Positions 45,604 through 55,042 of a stretch of DNA of 64,000 bases are shown here, in pieces. The number at the start of each line of letters is the position of its first letter. The first letter of the stretch is position 1. The stretch covers positions 186,001 to 250,000 of the forward strand of contig NZ_FZOU01000004.1 of the NCBI RefSeq assembly GCF_900188085.1, given 5' to 3'. A model generated the notes under the pieces. That model was not told the DNA's origin, ran no database searches, and saw only the letters and a program-made list of their open reading frames with translations. Made by a program: the position numbers and the translations under genes. The stretch comes from Granulicella rosea (lineage in GTDB: Bacteria; Acidobacteriota; Terriglobia; Terriglobales; Acidobacteriaceae).

Positions 45604-45754
45604 GATCTGACCTCCGCCTGAATGCACCTCAACGGTGTAAGCAGGAACCCATGAAGTCAGATTATGGAAAACGTCTCCTGACCAGATAGCGCCAATTGGA
45701 CAATATATAGCTTTTTCTGGTCAACTCCGATAAATCTGAACGCGCTACGATCTG

Positions 45755-46570
45755 TTACGCGCGACGATCCGCCAGATACCGAGCGGGGGGCTTTCCTAAG
45801 GCCTTTCTGAACATGGTTACGAAGGCGCTCGGACCCTCATAGCCAAGATCGAACGCAACGGTCTGAACTGACGCCCCTTGGTCGAGGCGCTGCAGCGCGG
45901 TGAGGATGTGGAGCTGTTGACGCCAACGGCCGAAGCTCATGCCGGTTTCTCGTTTCAGGGCGCGTGTCAATGTCCGCGGGGCAACCGCCATGCGCCGGCC
46001 CCAGTCGTCGATCGTGGCGCGGTCGGAGGGGTCGGCCATCATCGCGACGGCGATGCTGCGCAGCTTGGCATCGATCGGCATTGGAAAGTTCAGCTTTTCA
46101 ACGGGTGCTGTTGAGAGTTGGTCGAGCAACACTGTGGCAATACGGCCGTCGGGGCCGTCAATGTCGTACAGAACCGGCATCTCAGTGACATGCATCACCA
46201 AGCGTTCCAGCAGGGGCGAGATCGACAATGCGCAGCATTGCCTGGGTAACGCTGGAGCAGCATCTGGTTCGACGAAGAGGCAATATGCCTCAACATTGCC
46301 GGCCAGCGTCATGCTGTGCGGAACGTTCCCTGGAATCCATACCGCACAACGAGGTGGCACGATCCAGACGCTTTGGTCGGCTTCGCATCTGACCATGCCC
46401 CGTAGTGTCAGGACAAGCTGAGCCTTGCGATGCTCATGGATGGCCATCTCCATCCCCTTGGTGACCATGTAGCCGCCGAGGGCGGCGACAGGGCGCGGCA
46501 CATCCTCAGGAGCGAAATCGGCCCCATCATCGTTGTCGAGCTCGTTGGCATCTTGGCGGTAGAAGGGCAT
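45755..46570 (-). CDS. AraC-family regulator with cupin N-terminus
   Basis: 271 residues. A cupin-like sensor (HKAQLVLTLRGMVRCE, WIVPPRCAVWIPGNVPHSM) is followed by a double AraC helix-turn-helix (SDRATIDDWGRRMAVAPRTL, LGYEGPSAFVTMFRKALGKPPARY). It is similar in layout to the regulator at 54030. ATG 46570 lacks a clear ribosome site; a TTG at 46612 is possible. It lies upstream of the PobA-like unit on the same strand. A box before that unit (45690-45710) resembles one before the second AraC gene. Confidence 0.87.
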   Translation of the reverse strand: MPFYRQDANELDNDDGADFAPEDVPRPVAALGGYMVTKGMEMAIHEHRKAQLVLTLRGMVRCEADQSVWIVPPRCAVWIPGNVPHSMTLAGNVEAYCLFVEPDAAPALPRQCCALSISPLLERLVMHVTEMPVLYDIDGPDGRIATVLLDQLSTAPVEKLNFPMPIDAKLRSIAVAMMADPSDRATIDDWGRRMAVAPRTLTRALKRETGMSFGRWRQQLHILTALQRLDQGASVQTVAFDLGYEGPSAFVTMFRKALGKPPARYLADRRA

Positions 46571-46667
46571 GGGCTGCGAACACTTCAGGTTACGACTGAC
46601 TAGATTAGACAATATCAGCGCATGATTGCTATTTCCAGTCCAACATGTGCTGTCGCAACGACCCTAC

Positions 46668-46862
46668 TCACGCGCCGGCTGACGTGCCATTGTCTCTGCT
46701 GCATTTCCACGCGATAACAACAAGAGGAATGGCTAGCGCGATCCAGGAAAGAACATCCCAGATGCCGTCACCCAGCAGTGCTGAGAGCAACCCGTATAGC
46801 GTGATCAAGCCGATCACGATTGCCGGTCCGTAGATCTGACGGAAAGGGAGGGAAAGACTCAT
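46668..46862 (-). CDS. small two-helix membrane protein of the PepSY unit
   Basis: 64 residues with two predicted membrane helices (YGPAIVIGLITLYGLLSAL, VLSWIALAIPLVVIAW). ATG 46862 overlaps the upstream PepSY stop (ATGA), so translation is coupled. Similar short proteins accompany PepSY and TonB receptor genes in siderophore loci of other bacteria. A role in assembling or docking the reductase is inference. Confidence 0.75.
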   Translation of the reverse strand: MSLSLPFRQIYGPAIVIGLITLYGLLSALLGDGIWDVLSWIALAIPLVVIAWKCSRDNGTSAGA

Positions 46863-48025
46863 CGTGCGAAGGCTCCTGTTTGTGCCTCTTCGAGTTGGAC
46901 CAGGTGGTTCAGTTCTTTTTCGACTGGAGCACGACGCCGAATGAGCCACAGATAGACACCGCTCACCAGAACAACAATCAGTGCCAGATCAAAGAAAGCC
47001 CACAGAACTTTCAGCGGAAGGCCTCCGTAGTCTCCGAAGTGAAGCGGACGAGAAACTTCCAGAGCGCGCAGATACCAGGGCAGACCGTTCGTGACGGTCA
47101 GGGCTCCATTCTCCACGTCCACGAGCGCTGGAGTGAGCAGGCGCGATGTCACTGGAGTCTTGCCTCGCGTCCAGACGACGTAGTGCCGCGGACTTCCGAA
47201 AACTGCGTTTGGGAAGAGCACGGAACTGATTTCGTTGTGCGGCAACGCGCTGGCCACGTCCTTGATAGCAGCATCGACAGACTCGAAATGCGAAGGCATG
47301 GCTTTGCCCCTGTAAGGAGCGAGAATCTGGGGCATGGTTTGTGCGCGCCAGATGCCGAAGAGCGGTGTCGAGATCGCGTTCATGATGCCGGTTGCTCCGA
47401 CGACCAGCGCCCAGGTAAGGGTGACAATTCCCAGTAAGTTGTGTAAATCGAACCAGCGTGTTCTGGGTGCAGCTTCGCTTCGATACGTGCCAAAGCGTAA
47501 TCGGCGCATGAATGGGCCATAGACCAACGCTCCCGAGGCCAGTGAGACCACGAAAGAGAGCGCCATGACTCCCATGAAGAGTTCCCCTGGCAGCCCCATG
47601 AATAGTTCCATGTGGAGCCGCAGGCAAAAGCTGACGAAGCTGAAGCGATCCGCCGGGGCTTCGAGAAAATGCCCCGTATGGACATCGAAGACTGCCGACT
47701 TGATTTCGCCGTCCTTCGGTTTGGCAGAGGGGCTCATGTTGACGAACAGCCGCGGCTCGTCGTCGTCCCAATACACGTTGAAGGGATGCAACGTTGGAAA
47801 CTTCGCCTGAGCGACCGCGACCATCTTGTCAATGCTCGCGGTCGGAGTGCCGGGCGGAACAGACACAGGTGCAACGTGAGGTTCGAGCAAGTCTCGCAGC
47901 TCGTCCCCGAAGATGAGCGGAAGACCCGTGATGCAAGCCATGAGCAGAAAGGCCGTGCAGACGAGGCTGGTCCACTTATGAACTCGATACCAAATCCGTA
48001 CGGTGTTTGCAGTGAGTGAAGCCAT
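46859..48025 (-). CDS. PepSY-domain membrane protein, putative ferric-siderophore reductase
   Basis: 388 residues with four main membrane helices (SLVCTAFLLMACITGLPLIF, FMGVMALSFVVSLASGALVY, LLGIVTLTWALVVGATGIM, ALIVVLVSGVYLWLI). Large periplasmic PepSY regions lie between them. His residues in the helices (WYRVHKW, RLHMELFMGLPG, WFDLHNLLG) are placed to bind haem. Such proteins reduce ferric siderophores or pass electrons across the membrane. GAGAGG lies just before the ATG. It follows the Oar-like receptor after 14 bp. Confidence 0.87.
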   Translation of the reverse strand: MASLTANTVRIWYRVHKWTSLVCTAFLLMACITGLPLIFGDELRDLLEPHVAPVSVPPGTPTASIDKMVAVAQAKFPTLHPFNVYWDDDEPRLFVNMSPSAKPKDGEIKSAVFDVHTGHFLEAPADRFSFVSFCLRLHMELFMGLPGELFMGVMALSFVVSLASGALVYGPFMRRLRFGTYRSEAAPRTRWFDLHNLLGIVTLTWALVVGATGIMNAISTPLFGIWRAQTMPQILAPYRGKAMPSHFESVDAAIKDVASALPHNEISSVLFPNAVFGSPRHYVVWTRGKTPVTSRLLTPALVDVENGALTVTNGLPWYLRALEVSRPLHFGDYGGLPLKVLWAFFDLALIVVLVSGVYLWLIRRRAPVEKELNHLVQLEEAQTGAFAR

Positions 48026-48039
48026 AGTACCTCTCAGGA

Positions 48040-51000
48040 TCAAAAATGCAGTTTCAATGCGAGTTGCAGAGAGCGCGGACCGCCCGTCTGGTAAAGCGGG
48101 TTGAGCCCACCAAGTTGCGTGTTCTGCATGGTGTAGACGTGACCGAAGTTCGTGCGTCCGGTGGAGAGCTGGTTGTAGACGGTGCCCCATATGGGATGGT
48201 TCAGGAGGTTGAAGGCCTCGGCACGGAACTGCAGGCCAATACCCTCGTGAAAGATGAAATCTTTGCGCAAAGCAAGATCGGCCTGAACCGCGTCGTAGCC
48301 TCGTGCGCCGTTACGTCCAAAGTTGCCTTCGATGTTGTTGCCCGAGCTATCCTTGGCAATCGTGAATGCGTTGTAGTTGATGACGCGACCACTTGGAGAG
48401 TCGGCACCATAGAGATAAAGCGGCTGATTGGCAACGCGATTCGGATAGAAGTAGGCAGCCGTGCCGTTGGCCGTGTAGGCGGTTGTCCCGATCACGTTTA
48501 CGGGCAACGCCGACCGGGCCGTTACGCGCGAATCGAGCGACCAGTGAGCGAGCGCTGTGCTGAACAGCGCGTGCGAATAACTTCCGGGAAGATCGTAGGT
48601 AACGGCTGTCTGAAAGTTATTGCGGATGTCGTAGTCGGAGTTGGCGCGAAACAGTTGGTAGGAAGCAAAGTTGCTCGACACGTTGTCGATGGCGTGAGCC
48701 CATGTATAGGACAACAGGACCTGCAATCCGTTGGCCAGCTTCCGATCGAGTCGCACCTGGAGCGCGTTGTAGGTCGAGTTCGCTGCATTGCTGGTCAGAT
48801 AGAGATCATTCGTAGGAATGAAGTTGGGATTGCCCAGGTAAGTCGGGTCGTAAGTCCGGTTCACAAGCTGTTTCCGCCCGGCCGAAGCAACATAGTTCAG
48901 CAGAAGGCTCTGCTTTGCTCCCAATCGCTGTTCAACCGCAGCGTTCCACTCGATCGTGTACGGCGTCTTAAGATTCGGATCGAATCCATAAGTGATGCTG
49001 TTGTACGGTGCGGTTGCTCCCGCGCTGGGCGACGCGTCGTAGTTCGCCTGGCTGGCCGGAAACGGCTGGGCAACGAGCGTGCTGTAGGCCATATAGCCTG
49101 TACCCCAGTAGCCTTGGAGGGCAGTCGCATAGGGCATGTCGTAGAACATTCCAAAGCCAGTTCGGACGGTTGTCTCGTAACCCGGATTGGCATGAGCCTG
49201 ATAGGCGAGTCCGAGGCGCGGTGCAAAATTGGTGTAGACAGTGTGCCAGAGCGGAGTGCCGTGCGGCGCAAGCGCCACCATGCTTATATTCGCCGTGGTG
49301 AGGGCGTACGGCAGGGCCCCATTCGAGGCGCCGGGAGGCGGATTCAGATCCCAGCGAACTCCGGCGGACACGTTCAGCCGCGAGGTTGCCTTCCACTCAT
49401 CCTGCACGAAGAGGGACGTGTTTCCGAAGGTTGGTTCCAGCTCGGTCAATCCGAGCTTGAAGATGTAGTTATAGTCGGGAGTTCCTGCGGTCGTCGTCGC
49501 CGGACTCATAAAGAGCGGATACTCGTACACGGACGGATATCCTTCCCTGTTGGCAAGGTGGCGATAGTCGACTCCCCAGCGCAGCGAGTGGCGTCCAACC
49601 GTGTAGCCCATCCAGTCAACCACGTTGATCTGGTGCTGGGCTGTCGTCCTTGGAGTCAGCGAGAAGTAAGGATTCTTTCCGTAATAAAGCTCGAAGAACA
49701 GGTTGGAGTTCGCCATGGAGAGCACTGGCATGTTGCTGGTGTCGAAAGCAACGGCCCCTCCGTAGTTGTCGATATAGTCCGCTGAGGAGGCGGTGCTGGC
49801 CGTGTAGTTAAAGCGCAGATCGTTCATCAGCCGTTGGGTCAGAAATGCTGTTGCGCCTGCGGTGACGCTACGAGCCATATTCGCCTGCTTCTGAACTTCA
49901 GAAAGCGCGACGGAGCTTCGACCGGTGGTGTTGGAACGGGTGTAGCTGTACCGCGCGAATAGGCGAAGCTTCTCGCCAATCTGGCGATCCACGCGCAGAC
50001 TGCCATTGTCGAGCGAGCTTGGCACGGAATAGCCAGACTGGAAGATAGCCATCCCGTTTCCTTCATTCGTTTCACCGTTCAGCCCATTGGCCGTTGCAAG
50101 ATTGGCTGTCGGCAAGGGAAACGCATTCAGAAACGGCTTCATCGACGCGACCGCCGCGTTGCGCACTTCGTAGGTCGGCACATCGGTTACTGCCGACTGC
50201 GGGGAGATCAACCGCAATCCCTCATATGCTCCGAAAAAGAAGGTATGGTCCCGACCACTGTGCAGATGGAGAATTCCCAGCGGCCCTCCCAGAGTCCCTC
50301 CGAAATCGTTTTGGCGTTCCCTCGGCTTAGCGATCCCGTTGAAGTCGTTGATGGAGGAATTCGCATCGAAGACGTCGTTGCGCAGATATTCGAAGGCACC
50401 TCCATGAAGCTGATGTGTGCCCGAGCGGGTGACAAATTCAAACTGTCCACCAGGAGTGTGCCCATACTGTGCCGAGTAAGTAGACGTTGTGGCCCGAAAC
50501 TCCTGCAGCGCATCGATAGGAACGATGCTCTGCGTGGTGCCGAGCACGGTTTCCTGCGGCACGGAGCCGGAATAGCCTGCGCCCCAGCCAATGATCGAGC
50601 TAGCCGCGACTGAGCCTGTGTTCGCGCTCACTCCATCGACCGTGAAGTAATTGGCCTCGGTACGTTGTCCATTCACGGTGACCTCGCCGCTGTATCCGAC
50701 ACCGCCACTTGAAGGCACTACGGCGACGCCAGGAATCAGCGTCAAGAGCGACTGAAAGCTTCGTCCGTTGAGCGGCATGTTTTCAACGAACTGCCGGTCC
50801 ACGACCGTACTCACTGTCGCGTCGGTCATGTTCATTTGGAGTCCGCTGCCGTCTACGGTGACACTTTGTGTGACGTTTCCCGGATGCAGCACGATATCAA
50901 GAGAAAGTTTACCCGCCACGGCAAGAGTGATCCCGTCAACGACCTGCGTTTCGAACCCAGCCGCGCTGACCGATACCCTATATTTTCCCGGCACCAACGA

Positions 51001-51216
51001 GGCAATAGTGTAAAGTCCCGCATGATTGCTGGTCGCGGTCGTCTTAATATGAGTCGCTTCATGGGCCGCTTCGATGGTTGCAAGCGGAATTGCGGCCTTC
51101 TGCGTGTCAAAGACCAAACCGCTGATTTGTGCATTTTGGGCAAAGCCAACGGAGATTCCTGACAAGAACAGGCTGAACAGGGCGAGAATTCGCCAGTGAC
51201 GCATAGAGAAAACCAC
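48040..51216 (-). CDS. TonB-dependent receptor, Oar-like (metal island)
   Basis: 1058 residues. After the signal peptide (ILALFSLFLSGISVGFA) comes the carboxypeptidase-regulatory-like domain (ISGLVFDTQKAAIPLATIEA). The plug contains MPLNGRSFQSLLTLIPGVAV and ANYFTVDGVSANTG, then the barrel, ending LALKLHF. GTG 51216 is chosen because AAAGGAG lies five bases before it; ATG 51204 is the alternative. The longer reading to 51417 runs into the leader motif and the upstream gene. It is second in a receptor-receptor-PepSY unit and has its own copy of the leader motif (51282-51324). Confidence 0.9.
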   Translation of the reverse strand: MVFSMRHWRILALFSLFLSGISVGFAQNAQISGLVFDTQKAAIPLATIEAAHEATHIKTTATSNHAGLYTIASLVPGKYRVSVSAAGFETQVVDGITLAVAGKLSLDIVLHPGNVTQSVTVDGSGLQMNMTDATVSTVVDRQFVENMPLNGRSFQSLLTLIPGVAVVPSSGGVGYSGEVTVNGQRTEANYFTVDGVSANTGSVAASSIIGWGAGYSGSVPQETVLGTTQSIVPIDALQEFRATTSTYSAQYGHTPGGQFEFVTRSGTHQLHGGAFEYLRNDVFDANSSINDFNGIAKPRERQNDFGGTLGGPLGILHLHSGRDHTFFFGAYEGLRLISPQSAVTDVPTYEVRNAAVASMKPFLNAFPLPTANLATANGLNGETNEGNGMAIFQSGYSVPSSLDNGSLRVDRQIGEKLRLFARYSYTRSNTTGRSSVALSEVQKQANMARSVTAGATAFLTQRLMNDLRFNYTASTASSADYIDNYGGAVAFDTSNMPVLSMANSNLFFELYYGKNPYFSLTPRTTAQHQINVVDWMGYTVGRHSLRWGVDYRHLANREGYPSVYEYPLFMSPATTTAGTPDYNYIFKLGLTELEPTFGNTSLFVQDEWKATSRLNVSAGVRWDLNPPPGASNGALPYALTTANISMVALAPHGTPLWHTVYTNFAPRLGLAYQAHANPGYETTVRTGFGMFYDMPYATALQGYWGTGYMAYSTLVAQPFPASQANYDASPSAGATAPYNSITYGFDPNLKTPYTIEWNAAVEQRLGAKQSLLLNYVASAGRKQLVNRTYDPTYLGNPNFIPTNDLYLTSNAANSTYNALQVRLDRKLANGLQVLLSYTWAHAIDNVSSNFASYQLFRANSDYDIRNNFQTAVTYDLPGSYSHALFSTALAHWSLDSRVTARSALPVNVIGTTAYTANGTAAYFYPNRVANQPLYLYGADSPSGRVINYNAFTIAKDSSGNNIEGNFGRNGARGYDAVQADLALRKDFIFHEGIGLQFRAEAFNLLNHPIWGTVYNQLSTGRTNFGHVYTMQNTQLGGLNPLYQTGGPRSLQLALKLHF

Positions 51217-51281
51217 GAGTGCTCCTTTCGTATGGCCTCGGGCTGTCGCGTCCGTCTTAAAGTGGGCTTCAGCCTTCGGGT

Positions 51282-51324
51282 TGTCGATCCCCAAAACTTT
51301 CGCGGCGCTTCGCCAAAAGACTCC
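51282..51324 (-). promoter_or_regulatory. leader motif copy A (before the Oar-like receptor)
   Basis: On the minus strand: GGAGTCTTTTGGCGAAGC, then GCCGCGAAAGTTTT, then GGGGATCGACAA. GGCG-AAG-CGCC forms a short hairpin. CTGTCG before the core can pair with CGACAG about 65 nt downstream, and GTGG with CCAC. Confidence 0.6.
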
Positions 51325-51349
51325 ACGACAGGTTGTTCCTAATGCAGGT

Positions 51350-53749
51350 TCACCAGCGATAGCGCATGGTGCCGTAGACAGTGAGCTTCGCTCCGTAGTA
51401 ACAGCCATCGGTCGCATAGCAGGAAGCTACGTAGGTGCGATTGCCGATGTTGCTGGCGTTGATCTGAAGGCGTGCCCCATGGAGCGGACCTGAGTCGCTG
51501 GAGAAGTCGTAGTGCAGCGCTCCGTCGAAGAGAGTGGCACCCGGCACTTTGAAGGAGTTCACGTTGTCGCCCCAGCTCCCACCTACGAAACGGCTGCCCG
51601 CGCTCACGCCGAGGCCATGGAGGAATGCGGATGGCAGGTTGTAGTCGGCCCAGAAAGAGGCGAGGTTGAGCGGAACGCCATACTGGTATTTACCTTGTGT
51701 CGATTCTGTCGTACCGTTGAGTGCGACGCCGGTGGTATTCGATCGGCTGTACTTCGAATCGGTATAGGCATACGAGGTGACGATGCTCACGCGGTGTGCG
51801 AGGGAAGAGTGTCCCTGCACTTCGAAGCCACGGGACCTAATCTCGCCGATGGGAATGGTGAAGTTTGGATTTGTCGGATCGGTCGTGCCGACGTTCTGCT
51901 GCGCCAGGTCGTAGACATCGGCCGTGATGAGCATGTTGGCATGTTCGGGCTGATACTTGACGCCGCCCTCATACTGCTTGCCGGTCGTGGGCGGCAGAGT
52001 GGTGCCAGCCGCGGTGAGTCCAATATCCGGCTGGAACGATGTTGCGTAGCTGAAGTACGGAGCGAGACCGCGCCCAATCAGATAGACGGCACCGGTTCGG
52101 ACGGTGAACTTATCGGCATCCTGTTTCGTGACCGTTCCGTTGCTCGTGTCGTTGTAGGAAAGCCAGTCCTGGCGTCCAGCAAAGGAGAGCCGCAGACGTC
52201 CCAACGCTGCCTGATCCTGGAAGTAGATGCCGGTCTGGTTGACCAGCGTGCTCTCGCTGCCACTGATCTCCGGCGTTGCAATCGGCAGGTAGTAGACCGG
52301 ATGGAAGACATTGATGGGGGCAACATCCCCTGAGCCCCAGTTCCAACCTTCTTTGTAGTGTGTGTAGTTTGCGCCAGCCAGAAACGTCTGACGAATCTTC
52401 CCCGTCTGCAGGGTCTTGACTACTCGTTGATCCGACAAGATCGAATTGAACGATACGTGTCGAATGAACGTGTACCGGTCCAGGGTGGCATTGTCCGCTT
52501 CAAACCCTTCTGGCCAGATCATCTTGGCGTAGTCGCGATTGCCAGTGAAGCGGAGGTTTTGCTCGATGCGCAAGTCGTGATCGAAGCTCCTTGTGAACGC
52601 ATCGCCCACTTGGAGGAACGACTGCTTGGTCTCGTTGAAGTTCGGATCGCCGGGAAAGAAACCGACAGCGATCTTGCCGTTGGGATTTGGAAGTCCACTG
52701 CCAAGCGCAGGTATCGGAGCATAGGCCCCGACCTCGGGGTTATAGGTGTAGTTAGTCAAAAATGTCAGGCTGGTTTTCGCGTCGGGAACCCAGGTAAGAG
52801 CGGGTGCAATCGCGAGACGCTTCGGATGGATAAACCATGTCTGCGAGCCTTCCGTGAATCCAACTCCCGTCAGGCGATAGAGCAGATGAGGAGACAGCAG
52901 AGGACCGCTGAAGTCGAAATTGCCCTCGTATCGCCCATAAGTACCGAAGCCTAACTGGACCTCATGGAACGCCGAAGCCATGGGGCGCTTGCTCTCCACG
53001 TTGACGATGCCTGCTGGATTGCCCTGCCCGTAGAGTACCGACGATGGGCCTTCCAATACCTCGATGCGCTGATAGAAATAGGTGTCGAGCAGCGTGTTCC
53101 CGGAGGCGTCATCCGTCAAGCCGTCCTGGTAGACCGCGGGAGTAAAACCTCGCAACTGCAGGCTGCTCCCGCTCCAGAACGATGAGCTATTTCCCTCCGA
53201 TTCAGCAACGAGACCGGGGGCATAGCGGAGTGCTTCATTCAGGCTCTGTGGCGCCTGCGCGTCTATCTCATCGCGAGTGATGACGGAGATCGACTGTGGC
53301 GTTTCGAGCAAAGGTGTGTCGGTCTTTGTAGCCAACGTACTATCGTTTGCCACATACCCTGCCTCTGCCTGCACCGTGACCGTGTTGGCCGCGTTCTGTA
53401 CCGTAAGAGCCACATCAGCAGTTGGAGAATGGGCGCTGGCCGTCAGATCCTTCGTATACGCGGCAAAGCCGGCAGCCTCGACCTGCAACCGGTACGAACC
53501 TTCAGGAACGGTCAGGGTGAAGTGCCCCTGCCCGTCCGTCCGCGCCTGTTGCACCTGATTGCCGCACATCAAATGGACGGTAGCGGAGGTGATGCGGGCA
53601 CCGGTGGAGTCGGAGACTGTTCCGCTTACCGTTACCTTCAAAGAACCGGGAAAAGATGTACAAGACGCCGCTTGCGGAAGTTGTGCATAGCCAACGGCTG
53701 CAAATGAAAGCACCAGAATCATCAAGAAAATACGCCAACGAAGAAACAT
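51350..53749 (-). CDS. TonB-dependent siderophore-type receptor
   Basis: 799 residues. The signal peptide (WRIFLMILVLSFAAVGYA) is followed by a carboxypeptidase-regulatory-like domain (VTVSGTVSDSTGARITSATV). A siderophore-receptor plug follows: ETPQSISVITRDEIDAQAPQ, LNEALRYAPGLV, LQLRGFTPAVYQDGL, IEVLEGPSSVLYGQGNPAG. The barrel ends KLTVYGTMRYRW. The plug resembles FhuE/FpvA-type ferric-siderophore receptors. ATG 53749 is nine bases after AAAGG; ATG 53755 is only three bases after it. It is first in the unit with the second receptor and PepSY protein, preceded by leader motif copy B. The AraC gene at 54030 is divergent. Confidence 0.92.
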   Translation of the reverse strand: MFLRWRIFLMILVLSFAAVGYAQLPQAASCTSFPGSLKVTVSGTVSDSTGARITSATVHLMCGNQVQQARTDGQGHFTLTVPEGSYRLQVEAAGFAAYTKDLTASAHSPTADVALTVQNAANTVTVQAEAGYVANDSTLATKTDTPLLETPQSISVITRDEIDAQAPQSLNEALRYAPGLVAESEGNSSSFWSGSSLQLRGFTPAVYQDGLTDDASGNTLLDTYFYQRIEVLEGPSSVLYGQGNPAGIVNVESKRPMASAFHEVQLGFGTYGRYEGNFDFSGPLLSPHLLYRLTGVGFTEGSQTWFIHPKRLAIAPALTWVPDAKTSLTFLTNYTYNPEVGAYAPIPALGSGLPNPNGKIAVGFFPGDPNFNETKQSFLQVGDAFTRSFDHDLRIEQNLRFTGNRDYAKMIWPEGFEADNATLDRYTFIRHVSFNSILSDQRVVKTLQTGKIRQTFLAGANYTHYKEGWNWGSGDVAPINVFHPVYYLPIATPEISGSESTLVNQTGIYFQDQAALGRLRLSFAGRQDWLSYNDTSNGTVTKQDADKFTVRTGAVYLIGRGLAPYFSYATSFQPDIGLTAAGTTLPPTTGKQYEGGVKYQPEHANMLITADVYDLAQQNVGTTDPTNPNFTIPIGEIRSRGFEVQGHSSLAHRVSIVTSYAYTDSKYSRSNTTGVALNGTTESTQGKYQYGVPLNLASFWADYNLPSAFLHGLGVSAGSRFVGGSWGDNVNSFKVPGATLFDGALHYDFSSDSGPLHGARLQINASNIGNRTYVASCYATDGCYYGAKLTVYGTMRYRW

Positions 53750-53768
53750 AGACATGCACCTTTCGTTT

Positions 53769-53870
53769 CCCCGCAGGTGCGTGGCTGCTCTACACTGAGA
53801 GCAGTCGTCAGCCTTCGGGTTGTCGATCTCCAGACCCTCGCGGCGCTTCGCCAAAAAGACTGCTGCGGGG
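53769..53870 (-). promoter_or_regulatory. leader motif copy B with competing stems
   Basis: The core AGTCTTTTTGGCGAAGC (five T, one more than the other copies) and GGAGATCGACAA lie at 53822-53862. CCCCGCAG (53870-53863) can pair with CTGCGGGG (53776-53769), which ends 4 nt before the AAAGG region. AGCAGTC (53864-53858) can instead pair with GACTGCT (53806-53800). The two share bases, as in a switch. Confidence 0.6.
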
Positions 53871-53883
53871 GTCTCCTAATTTT

Positions 53884-53900
53884 CCCGAGGGAACCCTCGG
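53884..53900 (-). other. short hairpin upstream of leader copy B
   Basis: A perfect 7-bp inverted repeat (CCGAGGG/CCCTCGG) with a 2-3 nt loop, followed by GAAAATTA on the minus strand. It may be part of the leader. Confidence 0.35.
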
Positions 53901-54029
53901 TTGCTCTGCATTGGAAGGTCAGGTCAGACAGACTTGAACTCCGACTGATTTGGTCGTATATGTAGAGTAATACGGCGCATCCGACCCCAATCCGCCAATT
54001 CGGTCAATCTATGCGCCAAACAGGACAAA

Positions 54030-54818
54030 ATGCAGAGAAGTACGGACCACGAGTTTTATCAACGCGTACCCCGGCCAGTTGGAGGCATGGCAAAGTCTTA
54101 TCCGACCGGGTATCCGGGCTATCTTCATAGCCATCCTCGTGCGCAGTTACTTTACGCGGAATCAGGCACGATGAAGGTCACGACAGAACGCGGGGCATGG
54201 ATTGTCCCGCCGCATCGAGCGGTCTGGTTTCCTCCGGAGTATCCTCATCAGACCGCAGCACTCAGTCCTTTGGAGATGAGAACGCTCTACATCCGGAGTG
54301 ACTCATGCCCCAGAGGGACACCTCACGAACCGTGCGTCATTTCTGTTTCTCCGCTACTTCGTGAGTTGGTGCGGCGCGTTACAGCGATGCCGGTGGAGTA
54401 CGACGAAGATGGTCGGGACGGCCAAGTCGTTCGCTTGCTCCTACAGGAGATCGATTGGTCACCCGCATACGCGGTAGTGATGCCAGTGCTGCGAGATGAG
54501 CGGCTGCTGGCGGTGGAAAGGGTTCTCCTTTCCGATCCAGGCGATACACGCACGCTCGAAGCATGGGCAACAGTTGCCGCAGCTTCGCCGCGCACGCTGG
54601 CGCGGCTCTTTCTGAAAGAGACTGGCATGTCGTTTCGCTGCTGGCGCGATCAGTTCCGTGCTTTGACCGCGCTTCCATATCTGGCGAAGGGAATGCAGAT
54701 CACAAACCTCGCGTCGAAATTTGGATACGAGACAGCGGGCGCCTTCGCAGCCATGTTCAAACGCGTGATGGGCGTTACGCCAAGCCAGTATCTAGGAGGC
54801 AGCGAACCAACAAGCTGA
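54030..54818 (+). CDS. AraC-family regulator with cupin N-terminus (siderophore locus)
   Basis: 262 residues. The cupin half carries LHSHPRAQLLYAESGTMKV and WIVPPHRAVWFPPEYPHQT. The DNA-binding half carries DPGDTRTLEAWATVAAASPRTLARLF and the second helix-turn-helix LASKFGYETAGAFAAMFKRV. It is paralogous to the regulator at 45755. It is divergent from the siderophore receptor unit with a 280-bp gap, so it probably senses the siderophore or metal state and controls that unit. Sites of the type CCGACYGATTTRGTC lie in this gap and before the S4 gene. Confidence 0.9.
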   Translation: MQRSTDHEFYQRVPRPVGGMAKSYPTGYPGYLHSHPRAQLLYAESGTMKVTTERGAWIVPPHRAVWFPPEYPHQTAALSPLEMRTLYIRSDSCPRGTPHEPCVISVSPLLRELVRRVTAMPVEYDEDGRDGQVVRLLLQEIDWSPAYAVVMPVLRDERLLAVERVLLSDPGDTRTLEAWATVAAASPRTLARLFLKETGMSFRCWRDQFRALTALPYLAKGMQITNLASKFGYETAGAFAAMFKRVMGVTPSQYLGGSEPTS

Positions 54819-54938
54819 GCGTCTGACGCTTCACTGCGGGTTTCTTGCAGGACAATCTCTGATTTGATTCGTTCGCTGTTTGAAAGCTGGACTTTAATAT
54901 CCGACCGATTTAGTCTGCATTTAGAAGCGAACTACCGT

Positions 54939-54980
54939 GGAGTCTTTTGGCGAAGCGTCACGGCAGTTTGGAGATCGACG
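54939..54980 (+). promoter_or_regulatory. leader motif copy C (before the S4 paralogue)
   Basis: GGAGTCTTTTGGCGAAGC, then GTCACGGCAGTTT, then GGAGATCGACGA. The hairpin GGCG-AAG-CGTC keeps pairing through a G-U change. Flanking GTGG and CCCAC can pair. The start codon is 63 nt downstream. Confidence 0.6.
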
Positions 54981-55042
54981 ATGCAGGCTGAGGTGTGCCC
55001 ACTGGGCTAGCTCGGCAGTCTGCGTCTACAGGAGACGGCTGC

